Positions 15,915-24,811 of a stretch of DNA of 64,000 bases are shown piece after piece (position 1 is the stretch's first letter; the number at the start of each line of letters is the position of its first letter). The notes beneath the pieces were generated by a model, which saw only the letters and a list, made by a program, of their open reading frames with translations, did no database searches and was not told where the DNA came from. This stretch comes from Cryobacterium aureum. GTDB lineage: Bacteria; Actinomycetota; Actinomycetes; Actinomycetales; Microbacteriaceae. The position numbers were made by a program, and so were the translations under genes. Location: the NCBI RefSeq assembly GCF_002954245.1, contig NZ_PPTG01000009.1, positions 280,404 through 344,403 of the forward strand, written 5' to 3'.

Positions 15915-16266
15915 CTAGGACAAGCCGTGTTCGATTCACAAGTGAGCCCGGATGGTGCCGTGAGCGGCGCGGGCATGTGTTCCGGCCGGGTGACCGCAAA
16001 AGAAATTGGAGGTTGGATCCAACGTTAGCGACCACCTGCGTCGTGTGGTTCAAGCAAACCTTTCACATAGATGGTGTTGATCCTCATCCCGTGGCGCGCA
16101 CGCCTTGGTCGTCACGTGGTGGCGGGTGGCGGACGTGTAGAAGTCGTTGTGGGAAAGGTTTCGACGGCGACGAATTTGATCGGGTCGTGTGTCTGATGAG
16201 TGTGTTGGTCCAGATTCTGCCGCTCGGATTCTGGCCCTGCCGATGGAGCGACGTATGGTTATAGCC
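15915..16266. other. 352-nt gap without a recognisable gene
   Basis: Short frames occur on both strands but none shows a domain or coding bias. The final bases contain the ccsB promoter (-10-like TATGGT at 16254-16259). It is probably decayed DNA between the SDR remnant and ccsB. Confidence 0.5.
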
Positions 16267-17295
16267 ATGATGACCGATCTGCTTGCGACCCTTTCGCTCG
16301 TCGCAACCTATTCCGCAATCGCCGTCTATGTGCTCGCATTTGTCGCCTTCACCGTCGACCTTTCGGCCCGATCCGCTCGTGCCCTCGCCGCCCAGGATGT
16401 GACGGTGCACGGCGACAGCCTCACTTCGTCCGAGCGCGAAGTTCCGCCGGTCTTTGCCGCCGCAAATGGGACCGTCCCCGGCACCGCCGTGCTCGAGCAC
16501 ATTGACATCCCCACTCTCCCGGACCGACGCGGTACGCGCTTCGGCCGCGTCGCAGTCGCCCTCACCGTCATCGCATGGATGTTGCACGTCACTAGTACAG
16601 TTCTTCGTGGTATCGCGAATGGATACGTGCCGTGGTCGAACATGTTCGAGTTCGCTCTAGTCGGCACCGGCATCATGACCGGGATGTTTCTCCTCTTGAA
16701 CTTCAAGCGCGACCTTCAATTCTTAGGTACCTTCATTACCGGTATCGTCGCGATCCTGCTCGGGTTAGCGACGGTCAACTTTTATGTGGACGTCGTCCCG
16801 CTTGCGGTGCCGTTGCAATCAGCTTGGTTAGTCATTCACGTCTTTGTCGCTTCACTCGGCACCGCGTTTTTCGCCGTCGGGGCTGGCCTTTCGATCATGC
16901 AGGTGCTCCAGGCGCGGCGCGGGACGGGAAAGCGGGAACGTGCCCACTTTCTCGACACGCTCCCTACTGCTGACAAGCTCGAATCCCGTGCCTACCGGGT
17001 GATCATCATCGGCTTTATGTTCTGGACCTTTACCCTCATGGCCGGCTCAATCTGGGCCGAGCAGGCCTGGGGCCGCTACTGGGGTTGGGACACGAAGGAA
17101 GTGTGGACGTTTATCGTCTGGGTCGTGTTCGCCGGATATATCCATGCCCGAGCGACCCGGGGCTGGCGTGGTACCCGGACGGCGTGGCTTGCGATCATAG
17201 GCTTCAGCACCGTTCTGTTCAACTTCACGGTAGTAAACCTCTTCTTCAACGGACTTCATTCATACAGCGGCATTCCAGGGGTCGACGGTCCCTAG
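16267..17295 (+). CDS. ccsB: Cytochrome c biogenesis protein CcsB (ResC-type)
   Basis: This 342-residue polytopic membrane protein of system II cytochrome c maturation, with ResB (Ccs1), delivers heme across the membrane and attaches it to CXXCH apocytochromes. The tryptophan-rich heme-handling motif is present as WGRYWGWDTKEVWTFIVW, with earlier conserved segments WSNMFEFALVGTGIM and HVFVASLGTAFFAVGAGLSIMQVL. It ends normally at LFFNGLHSYSGIPG. ATG 16267 follows a -10-like TATGGT by 7 nt. The usual partners (resB, ccdA, a thioredoxin-like protein) are not adjacent, and the flanks are gene remnants. Confidence 0.93.
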   Translation: MMTDLLATLSLVATYSAIAVYVLAFVAFTVDLSARSARALAAQDVTVHGDSLTSSEREVPPVFAAANGTVPGTAVLEHIDIPTLPDRRGTRFGRVAVALTVIAWMLHVTSTVLRGIANGYVPWSNMFEFALVGTGIMTGMFLLLNFKRDLQFLGTFITGIVAILLGLATVNFYVDVVPLAVPLQSAWLVIHVFVASLGTAFFAVGAGLSIMQVLQARRGTGKRERAHFLDTLPTADKLESRAYRVIIIGFMFWTFTLMAGSIWAEQAWGRYWGWDTKEVWTFIVWVVFAGYIHARATRGWRGTRTAWLAIIGFSTVLFNFTVVNLFFNGLHSYSGIPGVDGP

Positions 17296-17312
17296 CGCAA
17301 TGAGCACTCACC

Positions 17313-17620
17313 TTGCCGTGGGGAATCACCGAGATCGAAAATGTACAGCCGCCCGTGTGGGGCCTGCTCGCTCTCTCCGCGGCCATTGGCGTTGTGATCC
17401 CCTACAGCGCGGCTCGCATCACGTCCGCGCGCGTCATCGGCACCTTGTTCAGCATCGATCCCGCCATGGGAGCCCTCATTGGCCTTCTCCTTCTTAGTCA
17501 AGCGATGGACCCCTAGCCATCGCCGGGGCCCTCGTCGTGTGGATATCCAAAGCACCCACCACCGAGGGCCGCGAGAAAATGCCCATGGTCGTCATGACGT
17601 TGACCGAACCATCACGCTGA
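17313..17620 (+). pseudogene. C-terminal remnant of a RhtA/EamA-type exporter
   Basis: The frame encodes WGLLALSAAIGVVIPY then RITSARVIGTLFSIDPAMG and ALIGLLLLSQ, which corresponds to the last helices of a RhtA-type DMT exporter. A stop falls after QAMDP, but the next frame continues the expected final helix (LAIAGALVVWISK) to a TGA at 17618-17620. It is therefore both truncated at the N-terminus and frameshifted near 17513. It directly follows ccsB. Confidence 0.6.
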
Positions 17621-17862
17621 CCACTCTTCGCCGACATGCCATCTGTCCCCCCAAGGGGTTGGGCTGAAACCGAGGAGGAGGCTGCCTCCAGAAGAAATGC
17701 AGCGGGCGAACTCGCGCAAAACGGCTGGCAAGTCATTCGAGGCAAGGTGGATAACGGAGTACCACGCAAGAATTGCAGCTGCGTATCCGTCTGGGACCCC
17801 GAGATCGCCCAGTGACGCGACTCCGTCTGACAGCCGTTCTTCGTGCGCACGCTCCGCGTCTG

Positions 17863-17972
17863 CATCGGGGCTCGCTCACGAACGACACAGTGGCTGTGCA
17901 GAGTGTCGTGGACGCGCTTCCGGTGGCGCCGGTTGTCTTGGGGCATTCGTATGGCGGTTTGGTTATCACCGG
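17863..17972 (+). pseudogene. Alpha/beta hydrolase nucleophile-elbow fragment
   Basis: A short stretch reads LTNDTVAVQSVVDALPVAPVVLGHSYGGLVITG, matching the helix and GHSYGG elbow of an alpha/beta hydrolase. Sequence on either side does not continue the fold. It is probably a scrap of a deleted gene. The flanking DNA from 17621 to 18082 shows nothing else certain. Confidence 0.5.
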
Positions 17973-18082
17973 CGTCGAACTGTTCAACATCGTCTTCGAC
18001 ATCGTGTCTCACGTGGTGCTCACCCGGGTGTCGCTCCAGTCCATGGTATTTTTGATTTTGTCTTGGGGAGGCACCGCAACAC

Positions 18083-20464
18083 ATGTACGTCAAATACACG
18101 CTCAACGACCTGCGCAGGAACCGCGGCGTCAACAGCTCCCTGCTCGTGGTCCTCGTCCTCAGTGCCTTCCTCATGGCCAGCGGTGCGATGGTAATGGAGC
18201 GCACGCTCGGCTCGGTGAACGCCTTATTCGATCAAGCCAAGCCGCCGCACTTCCTGCAGATGCATAAGGGTGCCTACGACGAAGCGGCACTGGATGCCTT
18301 CGCTACCGCGCATCCGGAGATCGACTCCTGGCTCATCGAGGACATGGTCGGTTACGACAGCGCCGCGATCGCCTGGGTCCGCCCGGGAACGACGGAGTCC
18401 GGCACCCTGTCGGCGAGCCTCATCGACAACCTCTTCGTCACGCAGAACACCGCGTTCGACTTCCTCCTCGACGCCGACAGCACCATGGCGTACCCGGCCG
18501 ACGGCGAGACCTTCGTGCCGGTCGCCTACCAACAGCGCTTCGGGCTGCAAGCCGGTGACGAACTGCGCATCCGCACCGATGTCGGCATCGAGGACTTCGT
18601 CATCGGGGGCTTTGTGCGCGATTCGCAAATGGCCTCGTCGCTCTCCTCCGCGACGCGGTTCCTCGTCTCCAACGCCGATTTTGAGCGACTACGCACAACC
18701 GGTGGCAGTTCCGAGATCATCGTCGAGTACCGGCTCGCCGACCCGGCACAGACGAGCAATTTTCAGGCCGCGTATGAGTCGGATCAGTCGTTGCCGAAGA
18801 ACGGGCAGGCCGTCACCGGCGACATGATTCGCATCATCAATGCCATCAGCGATGGCCTGGTCGCGATCGCTTTAATGTTCGTGAGCCTTCTGCTCATCTC
18901 CATCGCCCTCCTGAACGTGCGCTTCGTGATCCGCGGCACGTTGCAGGACGAGGTTCATCAGATCGGCGCGATGAAGGCGATCGGCCTGCCGAACTCGACC
19001 ATCTCCGGTCTGTACCTGTCGAAATACAGCGCGATGACGCTCATCGCCTGCGTCATCGGCGGCGGGCTCGCGGTCATTGCGTCGCAGGCGCTCACCAGCG
19101 GCATGCAGGCGAGTTACGCCACCGCCCCCGTCACTGCCCTGACTTTCTTGGCCCCGATTGCCGCGCTCGTGCTGGTGTTCCTCGTCGTTATCGCGATCTG
19201 CCGCCGCGTGCTGCGCATCATCAATCGCATCGAGGTCGTCAGCGCCCTAGTCCACGGCTCGACCCTCAACGAGCACCAGACCGCCCGACGCGCGAAGCGG
19301 CTCGCCCGCCGAGTCCGCCGCTCGGCGTTTGCCTCGTACGGCGGCGGAGACCTGGGCCGCCGAATCTCACTCGTCGACCTCCGCACCGAGGTCGGCCAGT
19401 GGATGTTGCTGCCGCTCGTCTTCATGCTCGCCGTGGTTCTCATCACGTTACCGACTAACCTGCTCACCACCTTCCAGAGCCCGAAGTTCGTTACCTATAT
19501 GGGTGCGCCCGAGAGCGACCTGCGTATCGACCTGCAATTCTCCGACGATCTGGAGCAGGTGCGGGAGGAAGCGGAGACGGCCCTCGCCACCGACTCCCGT
19601 CTCGCCCAGGTGCGCAGGTTCGCGAACGAACTCGTCGAGACGCGTGGGATCGAGGGATGGGAGTCGATGCGCGTCGAGGTCGGGGACTACTCGGGGGACA
19701 CGATCCAGTACCTGCGAGGCGGGCCACCCTCCACCGGTGAGATCGCGCTGTCTGTGCTCAACGCCGACCGATTCGGTGTCGACGTCGACGAGGCGTTCAC
19801 GGTCCGCCGTGACGGGAGCGAGATGCCCCTGACGGTGTCCGGTATTTATCAGGACATCACCAGCGGCGGCCAGACCGCCAAGATGTCGGGCGACGCGACC
19901 GGCGTCGTCACCGGCTACATCTACTACGCCACCACCTCCGCAGGGCAGGACCCCACCGCGATCGCCACCAACTACGGCGACCAGTTCCCGGCCATGACCG
20001 TCGTACCAATGGGCGAGTACGTCTCGCAAACCCTCAGCTACGTCACTAATGCTTTCTTCAACGCGGCGGTGCTCGCCATCGTGTTCGCGATCGGGGTCGC
20101 CGCGCTCATCACCACCCTCAACCTCACCTTGCGGATCGCCCGCGAGAAGCGCCGCTCCGGCATACTCTCCGCGCTCGGATTTTCCGGCTCGGAGCTCGCG
20201 GCGCAGCTGCGGTTCAAGGCGATTCTCGCCGTCGTGATCGGTACCGTGCTCGGCGTCGTCGTCGCCGCGACCCTTGGCGAGGCTCTTGTAGGCGCGGCGA
20301 TCTCGCTCGCCGGTCTCGGCATCTCGAGCCTGGCGTTTATCCCGAACCCGCTGCTCGTCTACGTGGCCTACCCGCTGCTGCTCATCGCCGTCGGCACGAT
20401 CAGTGCCGTCGCCGTGTCGTCGCGGCTGCGTCGCGGCGACACAAGCGCGTGGCTGCGCGCATGA
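18083..20464 (+). CDS. ABC transporter permease, FtsX/MacB type
   Basis: This 793-residue protein has an N-terminal helix (residues ~18-40), a large extracytoplasmic domain, three helices around residues 250-380 (the first FtsX domain, GAMKAIGLPNSTISGLYLSKYSAMTLIACVIG), a middle helix near 440-460, a second extracytoplasmic domain, and a final FtsX block with three helices (AREKRRSGILSALGFSGSELAAQL). Such type VII permeases couple ATP hydrolysis in the cytoplasm to extracellular work, for example antibiotic or peptide export. The start codon lies about 11 nt after GGGAGG. The matching ATPase gene follows 40 nt downstream. Confidence 0.9.
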   Translation: MYVKYTLNDLRRNRGVNSSLLVVLVLSAFLMASGAMVMERTLGSVNALFDQAKPPHFLQMHKGAYDEAALDAFATAHPEIDSWLIEDMVGYDSAAIAWVRPGTTESGTLSASLIDNLFVTQNTAFDFLLDADSTMAYPADGETFVPVAYQQRFGLQAGDELRIRTDVGIEDFVIGGFVRDSQMASSLSSATRFLVSNADFERLRTTGGSSEIIVEYRLADPAQTSNFQAAYESDQSLPKNGQAVTGDMIRIINAISDGLVAIALMFVSLLLISIALLNVRFVIRGTLQDEVHQIGAMKAIGLPNSTISGLYLSKYSAMTLIACVIGGGLAVIASQALTSGMQASYATAPVTALTFLAPIAALVLVFLVVIAICRRVLRIINRIEVVSALVHGSTLNEHQTARRAKRLARRVRRSAFASYGGGDLGRRISLVDLRTEVGQWMLLPLVFMLAVVLITLPTNLLTTFQSPKFVTYMGAPESDLRIDLQFSDDLEQVREEAETALATDSRLAQVRRFANELVETRGIEGWESMRVEVGDYSGDTIQYLRGGPPSTGEIALSVLNADRFGVDVDEAFTVRRDGSEMPLTVSGIYQDITSGGQTAKMSGDATGVVTGYIYYATTSAGQDPTAIATNYGDQFPAMTVVPMGEYVSQTLSYVTNAFFNAAVLAIVFAIGVAALITTLNLTLRIAREKRRSGILSALGFSGSELAAQLRFKAILAVVIGTVLGVVVAATLGEALVGAAISLAGLGISSLAFIPNPLLVYVAYPLLLIAVGTISAVAVSSRLRRGDTSAWLRA

Positions 20465-20504
20465 TCCACGCACCCCGAATCACGACTCCCCGAATGGATC
20501 ACCC

Positions 20505-21287
20505 ATGACGCTCTCTGAAGCCCCCACGACTTCTCCCGCGCTCGTCACGACCGCCCTCGAGAAGTCCTACCACTCGACGGAGCCGCCCACCCGGGTGCTT
20601 AACGGCATCGATCTCGCCGTCCGCCAGGGCGAATTCCTCGCCGTTATGGGTGCCTCGGGCTCTGGAAAATCGACGCTGTTGTACTGCATCAGCGGCATGG
20701 ACCGGCCGACCGCGGGTAACGTGCGCCTCGGCGACCTCGACCTCACAGAGCTGAGCGATCGCGACATGAGTCGCACCCGGCTCACGAAGATGGGTTTCAT
20801 CTTCCAGCAGGCATATTTCTTGTCCAACTTCAATCTGCGCGACAACATCCTGCTGCCCGCGCTCAAGGCACAGCCCAAAGAACGCGCGGAAGTCGAAGCC
20901 CGCGTCGACGCGATGCTCCAGCGCTTCGGCATCGCGCACGTCGCCGACCACGGCATCACCCAGGTGTCGGGCGGCCAGCTGCAACGCGCGTCGATCTGCC
21001 GGGCTCTGGCCACCAAGCCCGCCGTGCTCTTCGCCGACGAGCCCACCGGGGCCCTGAACAGCAGCATGACCCTCGACGTATTGGACGCCCTCACCGGCGT
21101 GCATCGCGACGGCACCACGATCATGATGGTCACCCACGACCCCGCGTGCGCTGCCCGCGCCGACCGCGTCGTCTATCTGCGCGACGGCCTCCTCGTCGAT
21201 GAGCTGGACCTCGGCACCTGGCACCAGGCCGACACCTCCCGGCGTGATGGCGAGCTCCTCTCCTGGCTGCGCGACCACGACTTCTAA
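20505..21287 (+). CDS. ABC transporter ATP-binding protein (MacB/LolD-like)
   Basis: This 260-residue ATPase has Walker A GASGSGKSTLL, a Q-loop in MGFIFQQAYFLSNFNLRDNI, signature VSGGQLQRASICRAL, Walker B AVLFADEPTGALNS and a switch His in MMVTHDPACAA. The sequence belongs to the MacB/LolD/FtsE group that partners FtsX-type permeases, and it follows such a permease in an operon. ATG 20505 is chosen because the upstream in-frame sequence overlaps the permease 3' end and lacks homology. The ALNSS variant replaces the usual D-loop aspartate (ALD), a feature shared with several members of this group. Confidence 0.93.
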   Translation: MTLSEAPTTSPALVTTALEKSYHSTEPPTRVLNGIDLAVRQGEFLAVMGASGSGKSTLLYCISGMDRPTAGNVRLGDLDLTELSDRDMSRTRLTKMGFIFQQAYFLSNFNLRDNILLPALKAQPKERAEVEARVDAMLQRFGIAHVADHGITQVSGGQLQRASICRALATKPAVLFADEPTGALNSSMTLDVLDALTGVHRDGTTIMMVTHDPACAARADRVVYLRDGLLVDELDLGTWHQADTSRRDGELLSWLRDHDF

Positions 21288-21323
21288 GGATCGTGCCACC
21301 GCACCACGACCCGGCCCAGATCC

Positions 21324-21349
21324 GCCCCGTTCAGCGTTCCGGCTACGGA
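21324..21349 (+). repeat. Dispersed imperfect palindrome, copy 7
   Basis: This copy reads GCCCCGTTCAGCGTTCCGG then CTACGGA. It lies 37 nt after the ABC ATPase stop, between it and the small membrane gene. Confidence 0.55.
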
Positions 21350-21413
21350 TACATGTGACCGTGGCCGCAACGGGTACGGCGAGCGATAAGAGAAGTGCGT
21401 GAGGGGGGGGGGA

Positions 21414-21644
21414 ATGATGCTGCACGAGCTCTACCTGATTTGCCACTGTGCGCTCGTTGTTGCCAGCCCGCATCTGTCGGTGGGCCATCCGGCGATCGTG
21501 ATCATGGTCGCTGTCGGACTTCTCATCGGTCCCACTGTGATCGTGGCACTGTTGGATTTCGTCGTGGCGCGGCAGTTCGACCCGCCTACGTCCTCCACGC
21601 AAAGCGGGGCACTTCCCCGCGTTCGCAATTCACACGGCAGATAG
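21414..21644 (+). CDS. Possible small membrane protein
   Basis: A 76-residue frame from ATG 21414 follows a G-rich run (GGGGGGGGG) that could serve as a ribosome-binding site. It contains two hydrophobic segments (LYLICHCALVVA and IVIMVAVGLLIGPTVIVALLDFV). No family was recognised. It could be a real small protein or part of the decayed zone that follows. Confidence 0.4.
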   Translation: MMLHELYLICHCALVVASPHLSVGHPAIVIMVAVGLLIGPTVIVALLDFVVARQFDPPTSSTQSGALPRVRNSHGR

Positions 21645-21763
21645 CGCGATGTGGCAGAGGCACTCCTATGCGGTCGTTTTTCTGACGGCCGAGACGTTTG
21701 GCTGCAGCGCAAGCGCGGCTGTCTTGTCAGCAACCGAATCCGATCGTGGACTGCAAGAATCAG

Positions 21764-22129
21764 TGCATGACCTCCATCGATCACGGGGCGATGCTCGTTG
21801 GGCGGGGGGAAGGCTCTGGAATGGATCGTGCTGGGGTGGAACCTCGTCGGCGTCATCGTGCTGGCCTCCCTCGCGACGGCGGCGGCGGCTTCGGGGGCCC
21901 TGGTCGGCTTTGGGCTCGACAGTCTGATCGAAACCGGCGCCAGCACGGTCGCCCTCTGGGAGCTCTCCGGGACGGGCGAGGCGCGGAGGCTCCGCGCGCT
22001 GCGGATGATCGGGGTGACTTTCATCGTGCTTGCGGTCTGGGTGCCGACCCGCTCGCGGGTTACGTCATCGTCTATTACACGGCTCGCGAGGCCCTCAGTA
22101 TTTTTCGTTCGAACGGGGGCAGCTCATGA
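21764..22129 (+). pseudogene. Internally deleted, frameshifted cation transporter
   Basis: Three pieces of one cation-diffusion-facilitator-like protein lie in order but in different frames: an N-terminus at 21764 (MTSIDHGAMLVGRGEG), then LEWIVLGWNLVGVIVLASLA and GFGLDSLIETGASTVALWELSG, and finally DPLAGYVIVYYTAREALSIF. The expected middle helices are absent, and the total (~120 codons) is well short of the ~200 typical. A frameshift near 21810 and a deletion with frameshift near 22045 explain the pattern. It overlaps the start of the DUF1232 gene. Confidence 0.65.
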
Positions 22130-22710
22130 CGACCCGGTGGGACGTCGTTCTGAGCGTGCTCGGCGGATTGCTGATGCTGTGGCTGGCCCTTGTTCTGGTT
22201 CTCTGGATCGAGCAACGCCGGCATCCTGGCGGTGCTTCACTGCGTGATCTGCTGCGCCTCGCGCCCGACGTCGCCCGGCTACTGAAACGCCTCGCCGCCG
22301 ATCGAACCGTGTCGATCGGGGTTCGAATCTGGCTCGCGGTACTTTTTCTCTATCTGCTGTCGCCGATCGACCTCATTCCGGATTTCATACCCGTTCTCGG
22401 TTACGCCGACGACGCCATCGTAGTCGCGATCGCTCTACGATTCGCGACGCGTCGGGCAGGCAGCGATGCGGTCAAGCGACATCGGCCGGGAACACCCGAA
22501 GGGCTCTCAGCCGTGCTCCGACTGTCAGGCTTGAACCCTCTCCGTAATGCTCGTTCGCGGACCGATGCGAAACCCGTCGAGCAGTCGTCCCGCCGTTCCG
22601 CATACGGACGCAGTTCGCAGGACAATGGCGGGCTGAACGAACCGTACTGGCGAGCACGCAAGCGACAGTCGGGCGCTGGCGCCGTTAAGTGTCACCACCG
22701 ACGGACCTGA
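22126..22710 (+). CDS. DUF1232 (YkvA-like) membrane protein with abnormal C-terminal extension
   Basis: The protein is 194 residues as read. An N-terminal helix (VLSVLGGLLMLWLALVLVLWI) is followed by the DUF1232 core with its hallmark YLLSPIDLIPDFIPVLGYADD. Homology ends near residue 135 (HRPGTPEGLSAVLRLSGL), where family members normally stop. The remaining ~58 residues are Arg/Ser-rich and are read through palindrome copy 8 and the end of the neighbouring EamA remnant. The natural stop has probably been lost by recombination at about 22530. Function unknown. Confidence 0.75.
   Translation: MTTRWDVVLSVLGGLLMLWLALVLVLWIEQRRHPGGASLRDLLRLAPDVARLLKRLAADRTVSIGVRIWLAVLFLYLLSPIDLIPDFIPVLGYADDAIVVAIALRFATRRAGSDAVKRHRPGTPEGLSAVLRLSGLNPLRNARSRTDAKPVEQSSRRSAYGRSSQDNGGLNEPYWRARKRQSGAGAVKCHHRRT
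22587..22609 (+). repeat. Dispersed imperfect palindrome, copy 8 (inside a C-terminal extension)
   Basis: This copy reads GTCCCGCCGTTCCG then CATACGGAC. It is the only copy inside a reading frame, and that frame segment is an aberrant extension. A second, less complete match lies on the minus strand at about 22528-22556 (AGAGGGTTCAAGC). Confidence 0.55.
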
Positions 22711-23497
22711 GGCGTTGGCTTTCTGGGTCAGATAAGGTCAACGCGGCGACCGCAGGTCGTCTCTCGGGGAGTTTGGGCATCTTCTGCTGTTTGTGGTGAG
22801 GCGGTCGGAGTCGTCCTCGGCCGACCAGGATGGCAATGATGATGACGATTCCGCTGACGATTTGATTCCAGAAAATCGTCTCGCCGAGGATCAGTGTTCC
22901 GAGGATGATGCCGGTGATCGGGGTGAGGTAGGTGACGGTGGAGGCGCTGGTGGCACCCCAGGCAATGATAACGTTGGTGTACCAGACGTAGGCAATACCG
23001 GTTCCGATGCCACCGAGAACGACCACGCTCACGACGATAGCGGGCGTGACCGAGACGGGACTCATACCGATAAACGGCGTGAGCAGCAGGATTATTGCCG
23101 CTCCGGCTCCGATCTGCGAGGCGGAGACGGTGACCGCGTCATAGTCGTAGTGACGCAGGAATCTCCGTGTGTAGGTGAAGCCGAGGCCGTAGCAGGTTGT
23201 CCCACCCAAGCAGGCTAGTTGCGCCCAAAAGAACATGCCGTTGGCTGTATCAGCAATGGTGTCCCATGGGGCCGCGACCACGATCACACCGCCCGCAGCG
23301 ACAAACAGTCCTGCCGTCTTGATCTTGGTGAGCCGTTCGTCGGGAAGGATCGCCAGTGCTACGAGCATCGTGGCGATCGGGGTGGTTGCGTTGTAGATGC
23401 TCGATAGCCCCGACGGCAGGTATTGGGCGGCCCAGGAGAATAGAAGGAATGGGGCGACGCACATGATCGCTCCGATCGCGGTCAGATGGCTCCACAC
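22685..23497 (-). pseudogene. N-terminally truncated EamA (DMT) transporter
   Basis: The frame encodes about eight helices of an EamA transporter (PFLLFSWAAQYLPSGLSSIYNA, then YLTPITGIILGTLILGE). It lacks the first one or two helices, and an in-frame TAG lies at about 23524 upstream of the GTG at 23497. Family members have ~290-310 residues with ten helices; here the conserved region starts at the third helix. The last ~35 residues after VGRGRLR are also atypical and overlap the DUF1232 extension on the other strand. It is probably non-functional. Confidence 0.6.
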
Positions 23498-23626
23498 TCG
23501 AATGCCAGATCGCCGCAGCAGACTCTATGAATGATCGAAGGAACACTGGGTTGCGGGCATCCGCTCATGTGTCGAATGTTTACGTACGTGTTCGCTAATT
23601 CGTGGCGGCTGGAACATGCTGTGGTC

Positions 23627-24811
23627 ATGTCAGTCATCAAGGTCGCACCGCTGGAGCATATCCGGCGCGAGCGCAGCAGCATCAAGTGGACTCGGTTTCC
23701 CGCCGACGTACTTCCCTTGTTTGTTGCCGAGATGGACTATCCACTGGCACCGGCCATCGTCGCCACTCTGGTGGAACGCGTGCAGGCCTCCGACACCGGC
23801 TACCTCGACGGGCCCGGCCCGCTCGCTCCGGCCTTCGCCGCCTTCGCCCTGGACCGCTGGGGCTGGACCGTCGACCCGAGCCACGTGCACCTCGCGACCG
23901 ACGTGAGCGTCGGCATCGTTGAAGCCCTGAGACTGGCCGTGCCTGCGGGCGGTCGCGTCGCGATCACCCCGCCGGTCTACCCGCCGTTCTACGAACTCGT
24001 TGAGGAGGCCCTGGCTACCGTCATCGAAACCCCACTCATCGAGCACGGTGACACCTGGCTGTTCGATTTCGCGGCGTTGGAAAACAGTTTCGCATCCGGC
24101 GTCGATGCATTCCTCCTCTGCAACCCGCACAACCCGCACGGGATCGTCTGGGCCAGGGCAACGCTTGAAGAACTCGCCCGTCTTGCTGCCCGCTACGACG
24201 TCTTCGTCATCTCCGATGAGATCCACGCTCCGCTCACCTTCCCCGGCGCCACCTTCACTCCGTTTGCCCCCCTGGCTCTGGCCGCCGGCGCGCGCGCGGT
24301 CACCGTGACCTCGGCAAGCAAAGGCTGGAACATCGCCGGGCTCAAGTGCGCCATCGTGGTCGCGGCCGATGACGCGACCAACGAGCTGTTGGGCCGGCTA
24401 CCCGAGGAAGTCGCCTGTCGCACCAGCATTCTCGGCCTGCACGCGAACATCGCTGCGTTCGGTTGTACCGACTGGCTCGACAATGCCATCGATCAAATTG
24501 TCGCCAACGATCTGCTGCTTTCTGAACTGCTCAGCGAACACCTGCCCGCCGTGATCTATCACCGGCCGCGCGCCAGCTATCTTGCCTGGATGGATTTTCG
24601 CCACGTCGGTCTCGGGGACAATCCGTACCAGCGCATTCTCGACGATGCGCGCGTCGCCCTCAACAGCGGGGCGTCGTTCGGGCTCGGCGGAGCGGGCTTC
24701 GCCCGCCTCAACCTAGCTTGCTCGCCCGACACCCTGCGCGAGGCCGTCGCCCGCATTGCGGCACTCGTCGCGCGGGAAGCCGCCGCTCCCCCCACGGTCA
24801 CGGCCGACTAA
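23627..24811 (+). CDS. PatB/MalY-type PLP C-S beta-lyase (aminotransferase class I/II)
   Basis: This 394-residue fold-type I PLP enzyme is of the PatB/MalY family, typically cystathionine beta-lyase cleaving C-S bonds to give homocysteine. It has the family start IKWTRFPADVLPLFVAEMDYPLAPAI, then ITPPVYPPFYELV, the LLCNPHNPHGIVW segment, and VTSASKGWNIAGLK with the PLP lysine at residue 232. ATG 23627 follows a -10-like CATGCT by 6 nt. Its stop overlaps the metY start (TAATG), consistent with a methionine-sulfur operon. Confidence 0.9.
   Translation: MSVIKVAPLEHIRRERSSIKWTRFPADVLPLFVAEMDYPLAPAIVATLVERVQASDTGYLDGPGPLAPAFAAFALDRWGWTVDPSHVHLATDVSVGIVEALRLAVPAGGRVAITPPVYPPFYELVEEALATVIETPLIEHGDTWLFDFAALENSFASGVDAFLLCNPHNPHGIVWARATLEELARLAARYDVFVISDEIHAPLTFPGATFTPFAPLALAAGARAVTVTSASKGWNIAGLKCAIVVAADDATNELLGRLPEEVACRTSILGLHANIAAFGCTDWLDNAIDQIVANDLLLSELLSEHLPAVIYHRPRASYLAWMDFRHVGLGDNPYQRILDDARVALNSGASFGLGGAGFARLNLACSPDTLREAVARIAALVAREAAAPPTVTAD

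Noticed and set aside
19448..20473. A 341-codon minus-strand frame inside the FtsX-type permease
   Set aside because: The composition is Arg/Asp/Glu/Gly-rich with no motif, typical of antisense frames of high-GC genes; the permease on the plus strand is convincing.
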